A model generated the notes under the pieces. The model was not told where the DNA came from and searched no databases. It worked only from the letters and a program-made list of their open reading frames with translations. Of a DNA stretch of 64,000 bases, positions 43,602 to 55,120 are shown in pieces. The number at the start of each line of letters is the position of its first letter. The first letter of the stretch is position 1. Location: NCBI GenBank assembly GCA_036362985.1, contig JAYGXS010000004.1, positions 36,765,654 to 36,829,653 of the forward strand, read 5' to 3'. The stretch comes from Ligula intestinalis (taxonomy: Eukaryota; Platyhelminthes; Cestoda; Diphyllobothriidea; Diphyllobothriidae). The position numbers were made by a program, and so were the translations under genes.

Positions 43602-46480
43602 GCTGAAGTGTGGAGGTCCTAGTTTCTTCCCAAAACTCTACAGGTTTTGCTAGGGATATATGAGCTTAGGTTTTAAAAGCGATTTTTTTTCCAAACTTCA
43701 TTTTGGAACGAAATTTTCCTTTGAGTTTCCGATTATTTTTTAAATTATAAAAATTATTTTTGGAACACCGTACTCAGAAATGAATAGAATAACTGTCATC
43801 ACATTAAGAAAAATAGAGGTTTAACTATTATTTAAATATTTCCGTTCTTCAATCGATGTACTGATATTATCATACATTTAAAACAAGAATATCCCCTTTT
43901 TTGTTTGATAGACTTTACAAACGCAATATCTGAGGATATGCAATTATAGTAAAAATGTTTTGTCAACATGATGCGCTATTGACTGAATGATATGTAACGT
44001 ATGGATTGTAAGCAAGGATCTAGCCTAGAAGACAGCAAAACTATATATACTGGGGCAGCTATCTACTGAATAAGAAGTCAGAAAGATGCAAAGGAAATTC
44101 GTTAGATTCTGAACCACTTAAAATACTGCTCAATTAATAGGAATTTCCTAGATAATTTTGTCGAAGTTATATATCTGAGCATATTGCGTGGAAAACGCGA
44201 GCACAAATATATTTTTGTGCTTAACGCGCCTTCTAAAAACGTTATACTTGGCGAGGTGAGCACTTTCGAGTTAGCAGAATTGATAATTCTTAGACGTTAA
44301 GAGCATGAAATGGCCGTTCATATTACCAACTTAAAGAACCGTTTATCAATACTTCTGCTGAACTTTGCAGCGAAGTTCGCATCCATTGTGAAATTTTGGA
44401 GTCCTGTATTGCATCTTCCTTATGGCCTTAAGAAATGTAAAATTTTCTTTATAGGGAAAGTTTACAGTTTCTAGGCGGTGAACCCCAAACAAAGTTGCAA
44501 CAACAGATCAGGTTTAATATTATTCGGGAATGAAAAATATTTTTAATAATACAATAAAAGACACCATTTATTTGAAGGATGAGGGCAGTCTTCGTTGATG
44601 GGTGGACATTGAGTATGCTAGTCAGTTGTCGCTGATCGTCGCGCAAGGAGAAACGACATTACTGAGGCCATCTTAATCAACTATAAAGCAAAACTGACAC
44701 AGCATATGTGCTCTTTCCTAAAATGCTATTTAAAAGGTGTCTGTGATTGGAAAATCCCTCTTCAGTGGCGTGGAAATAGTTCTTATCCTGCAGCCTCAAT
44801 CCCACATATTGCACTCATATCAGCATGCCGGCTTTTAAACGAGCTTCTTTTCGATCAAATACAGAAGCTTCATTCTGTGAAAATGACAACCTGTGTCCTA
44901 TGTATTTTTTCATTGATTTTCGATGTTTTTATTAATTCCGATATTGTTCACGGAAACAGGACACACAAATATCCCGCCAAACGCCTAGAGTTTTTCACAC
45001 TTGGGTCAACTCAAATTAAGCAAATCTGCCAAACCAACTTGATAATTGTTTTTTGCGCATTTTCGGCAGCAAATTACATTTCCAGAAATTATGTTTGGTG
45101 AGAGCGCATGTTCCAAGCGTAAAGCAGATTTGAATGATGAGAATTTTTAAGAATGTTGGGTGTGCATTCATCAAGTATTCTATTTGTCAATTTATTAATG
45201 CTTCTTGTGCAGTGTACAAAATTGTTTCACCTTTTTTCTGACATAATCCCTAAAGTCGACCGAGATGTAAGGCAGCTGATTTAGGCTAGCCTAACTTTGC
45301 TAGCCTAACTTTCAAAAGTCCACCCAGGATGCTATAAACGACGGCAAATTAGTCAAATCATGTTCCCTGTACTTCACTTGACACGTCACATAGTTTTTTT
45401 TAACTGAGCTCAGTTGTTTCACCCCCAAAAGCTCACCCCAGATCACATTTCCTGTTGCATACTGTTAGTAGTTCCCTCGGGAATCTTCCCGATCTCCAAC
45501 CAAATAAAGGTTTACCCCCACTTCATTCCCACGACTGTCTGCCTAACCTCACTTAACGATATCTGCCCTCTATGCTTCCCTTCCTCCACGTTAACTACCT
45601 ACGACCTTACCCCTATTTAATCACACCGAATGCTTCCGTATCACCATTTCACGCGCGTCCAGGTAAAGTCATTTTCATGGCGTCAAGTACGAAAACTACT
45701 CACGAAAGCGAGCACTGCTAAGTGCATTAGGCATGCAGTCGCATGGCAACTGCCTCCCATAACTACTTCATTCGGCGTGCCTCTAGAATTCTTATTTGCG
45801 ACTGTCTTTGATGGTGGACTGAAGTAAGAAACTAAAAGATTAGGCCACTAAACTTGTTCCAAGGACTTTAATTTATTTTTCTTAACTGCTTTCTGGAACT
45901 CGCGTTTATCGCAAACAGGTCGGGACAGGCTACGTATGTCAAGCTGGCAGCATTTCGCATACTGTTTGCATGCGACCACCGGAAGCACTTGGAATAGACA
46001 CAATCACTAAATTCGATCGAGCTGAAAGGCAGTTAGTCCGGGCTCGTGTAACGCTCCACAAAGTGAACTGGATTATTTGAATGAAAAAAAACCTGTTGGC
46101 ACAGATACAAAGGTGTGATTGCATGTCGGTGAGGGTGACCGGTGCACTTAACCTTCCCTTTCTCCACAAAACTCTCAAATCTCCCTCTCTTCAGCCTTCT
46201 CACGGCCCTGAGAGCCGAAAACACTGCAATCACCACCGGTGGTTTAGTTGGTATGTCTGTGTCACCACCCTACCCAAATGGATCACTCCCGTGCTGTTTA
46301 TTTCAGATTTACTAATATCGCTTTTCATTTCCTCATATGCTAGAATCATTGATCCTATATACCTTTTGTCTACCCATCTAGATGTTTAGTAAAGTTTATT
46401 TATATTGCGCCCAAAACAGGACACGATAATATAAACGTCAAGTGAAGTAATAAAGGTGTTGCTGCGCATAATTCCAGGAA
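43602..46480. other. Unassigned AT-rich sequence
   Basis: The longest open stretch is 131 codons (44,706-45,101, plus). It has an internal Met (about 44,883) followed by a hydrophobic, signal-peptide-like run (MTTCVLCIFSLIFDVFI), but no family signature. A short tandem duplication GCTAGCCTAACTTT x2 lies near 45,285. A further repeat-like stretch on both strands lies at 46,020-46,390. No RNA gene recognised. Confidence 0.35.
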
Positions 46481-46489
46481 GAATGCATA

Positions 46490-46965
46490 TCCCTGTATCC
46501 TAACCCTAACACCAGTTCTAGCTTAAACTTAAATCGAAGCCATAATCTTAACCCTAACACTACAGTTAACACCAACCCTAACCCGAATACAATATGGTTC
46601 GTACCTACTAAACATTTCTATCAGCCCTTCTGACTTATTTTTAATAGCGTATGAAAATATACAACTTGGTGTTTGGAAAGCCTGAATCAGTGTGTAACAT
46701 CAGGTCAGATTACAAATGATACAGGAACTGAAAAGGGTAGGGCATAGGAGAGCCCCGCTCAAGTAATAAATGCGGCCCTTCACATTTTTCCAATACATTC
46801 CACGTTCCTGCATTTTTACTCTTATACTAGCCCGGAAATAACCCAAATTGTTGCCTAAACCTTACTACTTACCCGACAATAAATCCTTATCATAACCCTT
46901 ATTTGCCTTAACGCTAACATAAACCCTAAACTTATACTAACCCTAGACAAAACTCTAACACTACA
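46490..46965 (+). repeat. Degenerate telomere-like (TAACCCTAA) minisatellite
   Basis: Two clusters (46,498-46,590 and 46,850-46,965) hold many imperfect copies of CCCTAAC / TAACCCTAA spaced by 5-15 other bases. Flatworm telomeres are TTAGGG repeats. This is interstitial and degenerate, so more likely a minisatellite inside a dispersed repeat than a true telomere. Confidence 0.55.
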
Positions 46966-47287
46966 CTCTGCAATCTGGCGTAGAAACACACTAGCCGCGG
47001 GCGTTTTATGCTCACACGTCCTCTTTAGGAAATCAACAAAGTAATAGTTTTACGAAAACAGTTTTGAAACCAAAATATACCCTTTTCGCGAGCGAAATAT
47101 TCAAGGAGACGTAAGTTTCTACCATTAAAATACAAAATAATATTTCTGTGACCTATCTCCGGAAAATACGCAAGAATTCATAAGAACATCGAAAATCAAT
47201 GGGGAAATACATGGGGCATGGGTATTCATTTTTTGCTGAATAACGTTTCTGCATTTGATCCGCAAGAAGCTCGTTCAAAAACCGGCA

Positions 47288-47318
47288 TGCTGATGAGTGC
47301 AATACGTGGGACGAAGGC
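47288..47318 (+). ncRNA. Possible decayed hammerhead
   Basis: CTGATGA is followed by GTGCAATACGTGGGAC and GAAGG. Outer stem II pairs G-C and U-A can form, but the inner ones are poor and the usual GAAA is GAAG. It may be a lone PLE or satellite hammerhead relic. Confidence 0.3.
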
Positions 47319-48755
47319 TGAACAATAATTACACTTGCATTTCAATTGAAGAAATATTTTCTAATATGTAATATTTTCGGCTAACATTTCATGAAATAGC
47401 ACATGCACTGTAAATGTACAGTTTGCTTCATGGTTGATTTAAGCGACCGCATTGGTGTAGTAGATAAAACCCCTCCTTGCGCGGCAACTGACCTGTATAT
47501 TCTAACTGAATATACTCTCCACCAAACAAGGACATCTTCCTCACTCGAAAAAAGGCACCTTTAATTATCTTTTTAAAACTGTTCCATTCCCGAATAATTT
47601 TAAATCTGATATGCCGTCGCGTTTAGCGTTTACCGCTTACTGTATAGTTTCCATAAAAAGAAAATCTTTAATCCCCAATGCGACGAAGAAGATAAGATAC
47701 AGGGCTCCCGAAATGCCACAACAGATAAGGACTTCGTTGCATACATAATCAGAAGCATTGATAAATGGCTGTTTGAGGTGGTATGTGAGCGGGCATTTCA
47801 CGGTTCTAAAAAGGTCAGAGTTACTAATTCGGCTAGATGAAAAGCGACCACTTCATCGTCTATAACGTTTGCAGAAGGCATTACTTATTACGGATTGAGC
47901 ACAAATATGTATTTGTTTTCGCCGTTTCCGTACAATATGATTAAATGGACAAAGATGCCTAGAATTCCTGGGAAAAGGGGCATTTTTTAATGCGTAATTT
48001 AAGATGATCGTGGTTTCAACGTCACTAATCCGATATTATGGAGTGAATGACATGCTCTGTGATTAAGCTGTATGATACTAAATATTACAGACCCACTTTA
48101 GTATTTTGTTCAAGACATCGGGGCTAAGATTCAGCTAACTTTATTGGCAATCGTGGGTTTTCGTGGGCTGCTTCGATAAATTTTGGGTACTGAAAGATTC
48201 CAAACATCCTCTTAAGGGCCTTGCTGACCAAGGGCACTGGCTACTGCTATCTGGCAGCAAAGCCCGAATGAATGTTTGTGTTCGGAATCCCCATTCTTTG
48301 CGCGTGTAGTAACCGGGAGGTTTGGGTAAACCTAAGGCGTGGATGGGCAGACATAACATGGCCTACTGCCCAAACTTTATCAATTCCGATACCACCCACA
48401 GATCTGATATCCATGCACAGCAGGATATCTGAAGTGCATTCAATCTGGCTTGCAGCATGACGTCTAATGAAATGGTAGGTCGATAAGTGTGCCCGGCAGT
48501 GCATAATGCAATTCTTGCTGACAAGTAACCGATTCTGGTGTTCGAAGGTCAACGTTTACAAATAAAGTCTCGATAATCGAAATTAAAGCGATCAACACAG
48601 TGATCGTTTTAAGAGGCATCATGCCTACATCACGCACTTTACTCATCACCCACTACGCACTAACATACTTCTCAACGAGTGTTCACAAGCGTTACCAGCG
48701 GCCTTTATCGACTTTGTCAGCCAAGCATGTCGGGGAGGAATCCACTTGACCCAGT
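47319..48755. other. Unassigned sequence
   Basis: Open stretches around 48,141-48,552 (minus) and 48,272-48,460 (plus) overlap on opposite strands with no recognised domain. Nothing else supportable was seen. Confidence 0.3.
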
Positions 48756-48764
48756 TGTGGAAAA

Positions 48765-48850
48765 TTCGGCAGTCCTAATGGGATTCGAACCCACGACATC
48801 AAGGAGAAGGTTTTAGTACAGCCAGCGTTAAAACCAACTGTATCAGTATT
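48765..48850 (-). repeat. tRNA-derived SINE-like piece (minus)
   Basis: On the minus strand an A-box-like CAGTTGGTTTTAACGCTGG is followed about 40 nt later by a B-box arm GTGGGTTCGAATCCCAT, a perfect T-arm (5-bp stem, TTCGAAT loop). No full cloverleaf with a matching acceptor stem could be drawn, so it is read as a pol III-type SINE head, not a working tRNA. Confidence 0.6.
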
Positions 48851-48914
48851 TATATTTTGCATAAGTTGCAGTAAACCGAGTGAGAAAGTTGACCCAAGTT
48901 TATTAAACTCACGG

Positions 48915-49020
48915 CTGCCGATGGGGCCTCGCAACCCAGGTGGTTTAAGCTTTTGCTGTACTAGAAAATTTTCCTCGCCCTCGTGGATTCAATTCTCACC
49001 GTGGTCTTCAGCATTGAGTA
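48915..49020 (+). repeat. tRNA-like SINE piece (plus), facing the minus one
   Basis: CCAGGTGGTTTAAGC (A-box-like), then CTCGTGGATTCAATTCTCACC (worn B-box). It resembles 51,315-51,345 (CTCAGGTAGTTAAGGC) preceded by a similar GCCTC block, so both belong to one family. Confidence 0.45.
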
Positions 49021-49589
49021 AAAGGCAAAAAAGACATATTCGTAAAAGGTCTTTCCAGTGATACGTACACAAGCCGGTCTCTGGTTCATTCCAATGCAAT
49101 CAAACTTGGATTCATACGCTCCAAGAAAACGATTATCCTCCAAGATTGACATAAGAATCACAATGAACAGAGGTAGTGTGACATGTCGCCAGGAATTCTC
49201 ATCTCGAAAATTCCGAGTTTGGGGCTGTTAAGACTCGCTCCTAGTTCTTCTTATTAACACGAACGCCAAACTAAAGGGCTCGTACGAGAGAGACAAAGAC
49301 AGACAAGCACTTTAAGCAAGTCAGCCCAAGTCCTTGAAGGTAAAAGGTACAGCATATTCAGGTCAACAAACGGGTTTAAGCTAGGTCCATCGAGCCAATC
49401 GGCTTCTGCTCTGGCTTGGCTAGCATAACGATTGGCTGTGGCTCAGCGGCTGAATGTAGTTTTAATATTGGATTATTGATTGCCCGATTGCCTGTACGCA
49501 TTCGCCTTGTGTAGGCCAATCGATAGTCTGCTGTGAGTGTGGCTGCTTGCTGCATGCACCCAACACCTTCGCTTCAATTCTGTCAGTAC

Positions 49590-50220
49590 CACTTATGTCG
49601 TGGATTGACCTATATGCGCTGCGGTCTTTGACGAGCACGGTTGGTCCGGCGTGTTGTGGGCGGTTTCAGGTCTACTGGTGTGGGGCCAGGAAATGGTTCC
49701 GAAAACGGCACATCCGAAGGAGCTGCAGGAGTCGGTTCGGGGACTGACTGGAATGGCGAAGGTGTCCAGCAGGATGTCGAGCGGGAGTGAAACGCCTGAT
49801 TCAGGTCCGATTATATTGCTGCACTGCCGCCGTCGGATCTGATTGAGGTGACGAACCCAGGTGTCATCACCGACAGAAAAGTCAAACAGCATTCTGCCTT
49901 TGTGTGCTGTTACCGTCCCCTCAATCCAGTCTGGAAGTCCTGCTCGGTAGTTACGAACAAAGACCGGTGTTCCGACGGAGAGTTTGCCACGAGAGACAGA
50001 TGGAAGTGGCTATGAGGACAGTAGATTAGTAGGCAGCCGCGAATGGAACTTCGTTCGAAGTCTCCTGCCCATAAAGTCTTCGGCGGGGGAGACACCACAA
50101 GGAGACGCCGCGTTAATGGTAGTCCTGTAGGAATGTCTGGAGTATCTCGTCCGTAGTCGCCTCTCCAGGAGCTTTGAAAAGGGTATCGCAGGGGGTTAAG
50201 TAAGTTAAACCCTCGCAACT
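49590..50220 (-). pseudogene. Ty3/Gypsy-type retrotransposon, integrase end
   Basis: Minus strand: EILQTFLQDY, then in a second frame YRTTINAASPCGVSPAEDFM and GRRLRTKFHSRLPT. This is the end of the integrase core with the 'SPAE.LMGR.LRT' motif. GTPVFVRNYRAGLPDWIEGT and GDDTWVRHLNQIRRRQ follow, the C-terminal DNA-binding block. A short P/S-rich tail ends near 49,590. The integrase joins the element's DNA to the host chromosome. Only ~200 codons remain, with a frameshift at about 50,120 and a stop near 50,010. No LTR pair is recognised; the flank at 50,230-50,640 may be element sequence. Confidence 0.8.
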
Positions 50221-51214
50221 GCGGTCTTCAGACCATGGTTACTTAGTAGTGGAGAGAAGTCTGTGGAGGCCAGAATAGAAGGAATAGTTTATTGTGTACA
50301 CAAGGAAAAGAAGAATAAATGGAAAGAAGTTGGACTTCAGGGCACACGTCATTCCGCTGGAGCGCCGTGGTCCTAAGTGATGTCTGGCGACCGAAGGTGA
50401 GGAAGAAGGGACACGCTTGAGTGGCGCTTGGGCAGCCACGAGAACCTAGACGCACGTGTGTGTGTGTCCGAGTGGAAGTAGGTAAAGTCTCTGCAGGTCA
50501 GCGCGTCTGTAAGCGCTGAATGAGGTATTGGATGACCTTGAGGCAGCTGGCCTTGAACAATGACGCCAGGCAAATCAATGGAGGACGTCGGACGACAGAG
50601 ACCACTACGATGGCTCTTTTGAAGGTGCAAACAAAGAGTTCAGACTTCAGACAGACAAAATGCGTCCTGGTTGCACGTAGGTAAACGCGAAGCGTCAGAA
50701 CTTTCGCGCCTGAGTCAAATAACTTCGTGCATTTTACTATGCAGAATTGAAAGTATTTTCTACTTGATTAGGTTTGTATAGCATTGCATTTTTCGCGAAC
50801 TTCGTAGTAAACATTTTCAAAGTAGACAAGGTTATCTTCATAGGAGTTTTCAATAGAGGTGGGTCCCTAAAGTTTTTCCAGATTGCTTTTCAAAGAGTTA
50901 GTTCTCAAAAGTGTTGGTTCGAAAGTCCAACCATAGTGACATTTCGCAGGGCAATTTAACAGTACCGTCAATTGGCTTCGCAGTACTTCGAGGAAATTCA
51001 GAGTGTTAAACTTCTGTCTCCTGATCCTAGTGGCACCTAGCAATCGGTCTACGGCTTATTAAGTACCGAACGATAAATTGTTTATTTTGTAGATATGATT
51101 TACCCCAAATACATAAGGCTCTAATACGGGCAGCAATGACAATATAAATTACATGCTTAACGACTAGGCAGGAATAGTTCTTTTTATTGATTTGTAATGC
51201 TTATCTCAATGAGT

Positions 51215-51360
51215 ACATGTGAAGCAGTCAGCGGTCTCGGTGGGATTCGAGTTAACGACAGATTAGGTCAGGGCTCAATGCAGCTAGCGTTTAACAGCCA
51301 AAGATACAAGGCGAAGCCTCATAACTCAGGTAGTTAAGGCGTTGAATTTGCTCAAGTTTT
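51215..51360. repeat. Second inverted pair of tRNA-like pieces
   Basis: The minus strand at 51,215-51,310 gives GGCTGTTAAACGCTAGCTGC (A-box-like), then TTAACTCGAATCCCACC (B-box). Directly after it, on plus, comes CTCAGGTAGTTAAGGCG (A-box-like, 51,318 on). The same minus-then-plus order is seen at 48,765-49,020. Confidence 0.45.
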
Positions 51361-51453
51361 GCCCAGTTAGTACTGTGCTCATACCTAATCAGGAACACTG
51401 ACTATTTGAAATTCGGATTTTTAGTTCAATGGGCACATATGATATTACTAATA

Positions 51454-51917
51454 CAGTGGAGTCCGGTTAATGTGGACAACCGCTTAATGTGGACAGTTGG
51501 CCAGGAACGGAATTTCTCCATAGTAAAATCCTCCGGTTAATCTGGACAGCCACCGCTTAATGTGGACAGCACCAAGCTGTAAACCGGTCGGTCGACCCAC
51601 AGATTTTGTCAAAAATCCAGTCCAACTCGCCCGCGGCGGGAAATTCCCGTACTCGAAACGGGGCACCGACAACAAGGTTTTGATGTGGAGAATTTTGACA
51701 CTGTGATAACGAACTTTAGGGGAGCTTTAAGAGAAAAGTTTCCACCAAAGCAATCAAAACTGAGCATGTTCTTTCAATAAAACTTCATCCAGATGCAAAA
51801 TTCTGTTTTTTATACGTAGAAACGACTGGTTTGGGGTCAGTTCGCTTAATGTGGACAACCGGTTAATATGAACAGTTGGCCTGGAACGGAGGTGTCCACA
51901 TTAACCGGACTCCACTG
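51454..51917. mobile_element. Tigger/pogo-type miniature transposon with TA target sites
   Basis: A 464-bp element has near-perfect terminal inverted repeats: CAGTGGAGTCCGGTTAATGT at the left, its complement ending CCGGACTCCACTG at the right. It is flanked by TA on both sides. Subterminal repeats of GGTTAATGTGGACA / CGCTTAATGTGGACA occur at both ends. It keeps the last codons of a transposase inside, so it arose by internal deletion of a full element. It needs a transposase supplied elsewhere to move. Confidence 0.9.
51679..51780 (+). pseudogene. Tigger/pogo transposase C-terminal remnant with PIP-box
   Basis: Thirty-three codons and a stop: FDVENFDTVITNFRGALREK, then FPPKQSKLSMFFQ. The end QSKLSMFF fits the PCNA-binding motif QxxLxxFF. 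Pogo transposase is known to bind PCNA through its C-terminus. The catalytic domain and DNA-binding half are deleted. The frame has no lesion. Confidence 0.75.
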
Positions 51918-52539
51918 TATAGCTTAAATTCAGGCAAACGGATGAGGAGACATCTAAGGGCGTAGTGAGAATGAAAACGTGCATGCTATCCACACAACTT
52001 AATTTGGGTTCAGAAAAAGAAGTCGTTTAAAAGTTAAGAAATATTTAGCGGACGTGGCTTTACGCAAATATTTTCCGAACGCAAGCGTCTCATGGAACAA
52101 CAGTAAAAAGTAAAGGGAAGTCAGAGAATATGCTGACCTACTTGCGGCAAGCATTCATTAATTTTCAGAAGGCAGTTGGAACCAACAGATAAACAGCTCG
52201 TAAGTTACTGCTCTCTGCTTTATATGCAACCTTCAAGAAGGGGAGTCAATGAAAGCTTGCTGAAACGAAGAGCTCTGCAATTGAAAAATGAAATTATTTC
52301 CACAATATGCCAAACTTAAGATGTTCCAACCATTGAACAATGCCTTGCTAGGAACCTCAATTCGTAAATTAACTCGCTTTGGACTCAGACGAACAGAATG
52401 TCTTCATTCTCATCAAGATGAAGCGGGCAACCAACTGAGGAAAAAATGACTTCGCATTTCCGAGGTCCATCGAGATATCATAAGGGTCATCGGCAACAAT
52501 CGCTTATAAGCATCTCTCCAGTTCAAATGGCTTTGTGCT

Positions 52540-52870
52540 AAATTCTAGGGAAATAAGGGTTATGGTGTGGGTTAAGGCAAGCTCTAAGTTAAAGAAAGGA
52601 TGGGGATTTAGGTTGTAAGTATGCCCTGAGTTCGAGATAACAGGTACCAAGTACCATTCCTTGGATTTTTTAACCGGGCGTTTCTCCTCCTGTCCTTACG
52701 GGCGGTGCACGCAAACCAACCTCATATTGTCCTCTTTATAAAGAATGTTCGTCTGACTGAATTGTTCACGTACTGGGCCTAAATACAAAAAGTGCAGAAC
52801 ACTGAAATGCTGAAATGATGCCCTATTTGTAATCTGGGCTCGTCTGCAAGTGCATTTCAGTGTTTAAACA
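52540..52870 (-). repeat. Copy of the telomere-like repeat, minus orientation
   Basis: On the minus strand, CATAACCCTTATTTCCCT and GCCTTAACCCACACCATAAC parallel the CATAACCCTTATTTGCCTTA of 46,892. ATTTGTAATCTG near 52,830 matches, in complement, the stretch near 46,705. So the two loci are copies of one dispersed repeat in opposite orientations. Confidence 0.5.
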
Positions 52871-55040
52871 GTATGCATTCGTTACCAACGATTCAAAACA
52901 AAAAATGCAAAATAATAAGAGACACTGTTTTTTGCTTTTAAGAAAATCTCCTTTTCTAAGGAATCCCCTGCAAAGTCTTAGGTTGGTCAGCTGTTCAGGT
53001 CTGAGAGTGTTTAGCTAGGTCTTTACTGATTGCAAGTGTAGACTGCATGCGTCCCGATTAATTATGCATAAAACTAAACAAAAACAAAATGGGCGTTCAA
53101 TAGCTCTAAAGTTAACGACTTTTACAATTTTATAGACACGAAAAAGGTTCATTTAGTAAGTAAATTATGCGGGAGAAGTGCCAGAACGTGACGTGAAAAA
53201 GCAGTTTTTTCGTAGACAGTATTCTTTACTTTTTCTAACTGTTCTAAAAAGTAGAATATTTCGTCAAATTTTTGTTTCGCAGTAGTTAGAGGTTGCGCCA
53301 ATTATGACAGATGGCGTCTGAATCTTGTCTGTGGTCTTAGTGTCTGAATGGGAACAATTTTCGATGAGCGAGGTGACAGTAGCTGCACACGGAGTTGAAG
53401 CAACCATCCTGGGTCAAATTATAAGGCAGCCGATGAAAAATCGGCTTCCTCACCCAAAGCCCACGCAAAGCGTGCAACAGGGAAAAGAGGACGACTGTGT
53501 AATTAAACGAGCATAAGCGTTGACGTGATAATGACCGGGTGATTTTTCTTTCGGAAGGGAAGGCTTTGCGTCACCATCCCAGACCGAACAGGTTTCAGTC
53601 AAAATAAGGAGATACGGGAAGTCGGCATCAATCGAGCCCAGCAGACAATATATTATATTGTAAGTCTCGACTGGAGATTTTGCGTGATAAAAACATGGGA
53701 TCAGACTGATACACTAATCCCATGCACGATATTGATCCCTCATTCAGGGACAGGAAAGTAGTAGCCGTTAGGCCCAACGATCTCGCGATGCGCCTTGCGC
53801 CGGCGGATCAAGAGGAAAGCACATCCTTATTACTGCCACCGACGGTGAAGTGAGGCATTTTGAGAATGTTCAGAGAGGTCCTGAGCTACAAATTGATAGT
53901 ATAATAAGACAATTAACTTGACGCCACATCATGGGAATAGCCAAAGATACCAACGATTAATTTGTGAAAGTACATATTAATAATCATCTTTCGTTATGAA
54001 TGTCGTTGAATCTTTTATCTTACATATTAAATCTGTGCAAAAAGACTTTCTACAGTTCCCAACTTTCTAAATTTGCTTTATTCTGAATCCTGGGAACCAC
54101 CTAAAAGGCCCAAAACAAGTTTACGAATCTTCAATTTTTTCAAGAATTTTTGCTGACCAAAAGAGGAAAATTGGCAGTTTATGTGCAAATAGCTATCCAA
54201 ACACATGAGTATTGAATATTAATCATTTGAACATTCAATCATCACGCATATTTTTGCATCAAGAAATATGCTTAAAGGTTTGATTTTTAAAGCATTTAAA
54301 GAGAAAATGCATTGATATAAGTTGTTGATGACAAAATCAGCCGTATTACTGAGTTCATGGACCTTTCTTCGCAGGCTGAATTATCTATTCTTGCCTCTAA
54401 AATAATTCAACGCGGCATTCTATTTTTGCATAAATTAGGCTTTCTTATGACGATAAGATTAATGTTATTCTCCAGCTGTTTGTCGACTTAGAGCTATAGT
54501 AAATACAAAGGAACCGAGGTGACCATTAATGGTTTATTTTGCATCGTCTTTCAGCCCTACTCAGCAGCAATTTTAAGAGATTCAAGTTTAGAGTCTGGAT
54601 TCCATAGTCATTGAGTGTTAGGTAGTCCAACGGTCCAACATTGACCCAGTCGGTTGCGACCGGGAATACTAACTATGGTCACGTTACGGGTCATGGTCGT
54701 CCGGGTACGCTCACTAAGGAACCTTTTGAAGCAGTTACATAGCGACAGATAGGAGGACAACATTAAATATTACACTAAATAACGCTCAATGACACAATAC
54801 TTTGGCTGGGAAGCTCCGGTTCTACAGATTTGACGTTGGACAAGACTGGCTGGCAAGTTGACATCCCCGTCCACCTTGTGAATGCCTGTTATGCTTCAAA
54901 TGCTTCTAGTTGCTATGACTGCTGTCAGAGTCCGAGAAATAAGGCCCAGTGTAAAGGCGTGGCGGGAAAAATGAGTTCCGTTAGCAGTTGGCGAACGTTC
55001 ATCAACTAGTGTCAATATCTCTCGATCTATACCAGCAACA
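52871..55040. other. Unassigned sequence
   Basis: No recognised domain. A 63-codon open stretch (53,325-53,516, plus) has no signature. A small dyad, GGGATCAGACTGATACACTA then ATCCC, lies near 53,698. Confidence 0.3.
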
Positions 55041-55043
55041 CAA

Positions 55044-55120
55044 CGGGGTCGTGGTTCAATGGTTAGGGCGTTAGCTTCCGAGCAACAGGTCGTGAGTTCG
55101 AGCCTCGAATGGTACACCAC
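55044..55120 (+). repeat. tRNA-like sequence, probable SINE head
   Basis: TGGTTCAATGGTTAGGGCG is a good A-box and D-arm. A loop CTTCCGA could hold a TCC anticodon. GTGAGTTCGAGCCTCG is a good B-box and T-arm. The acceptor strands do not pair and the anticodon stem has two mismatches, so it is more likely a tRNA-derived SINE or tRNA relic than a working gene. Confidence 0.45.

Noticed and set aside
50880..50945. tRNA-like B-box (GTTGGTTCGAAAGTCCAACC)
   Set aside because: Only a hairpin resembling a T-arm; no A-box at the right distance.
55044..55120. Functional tRNA-Gly (TCC)
   Set aside because: A- and B-boxes are good but acceptor strands do not pair and the anticodon stem is mismatched, so a SINE head is more likely.
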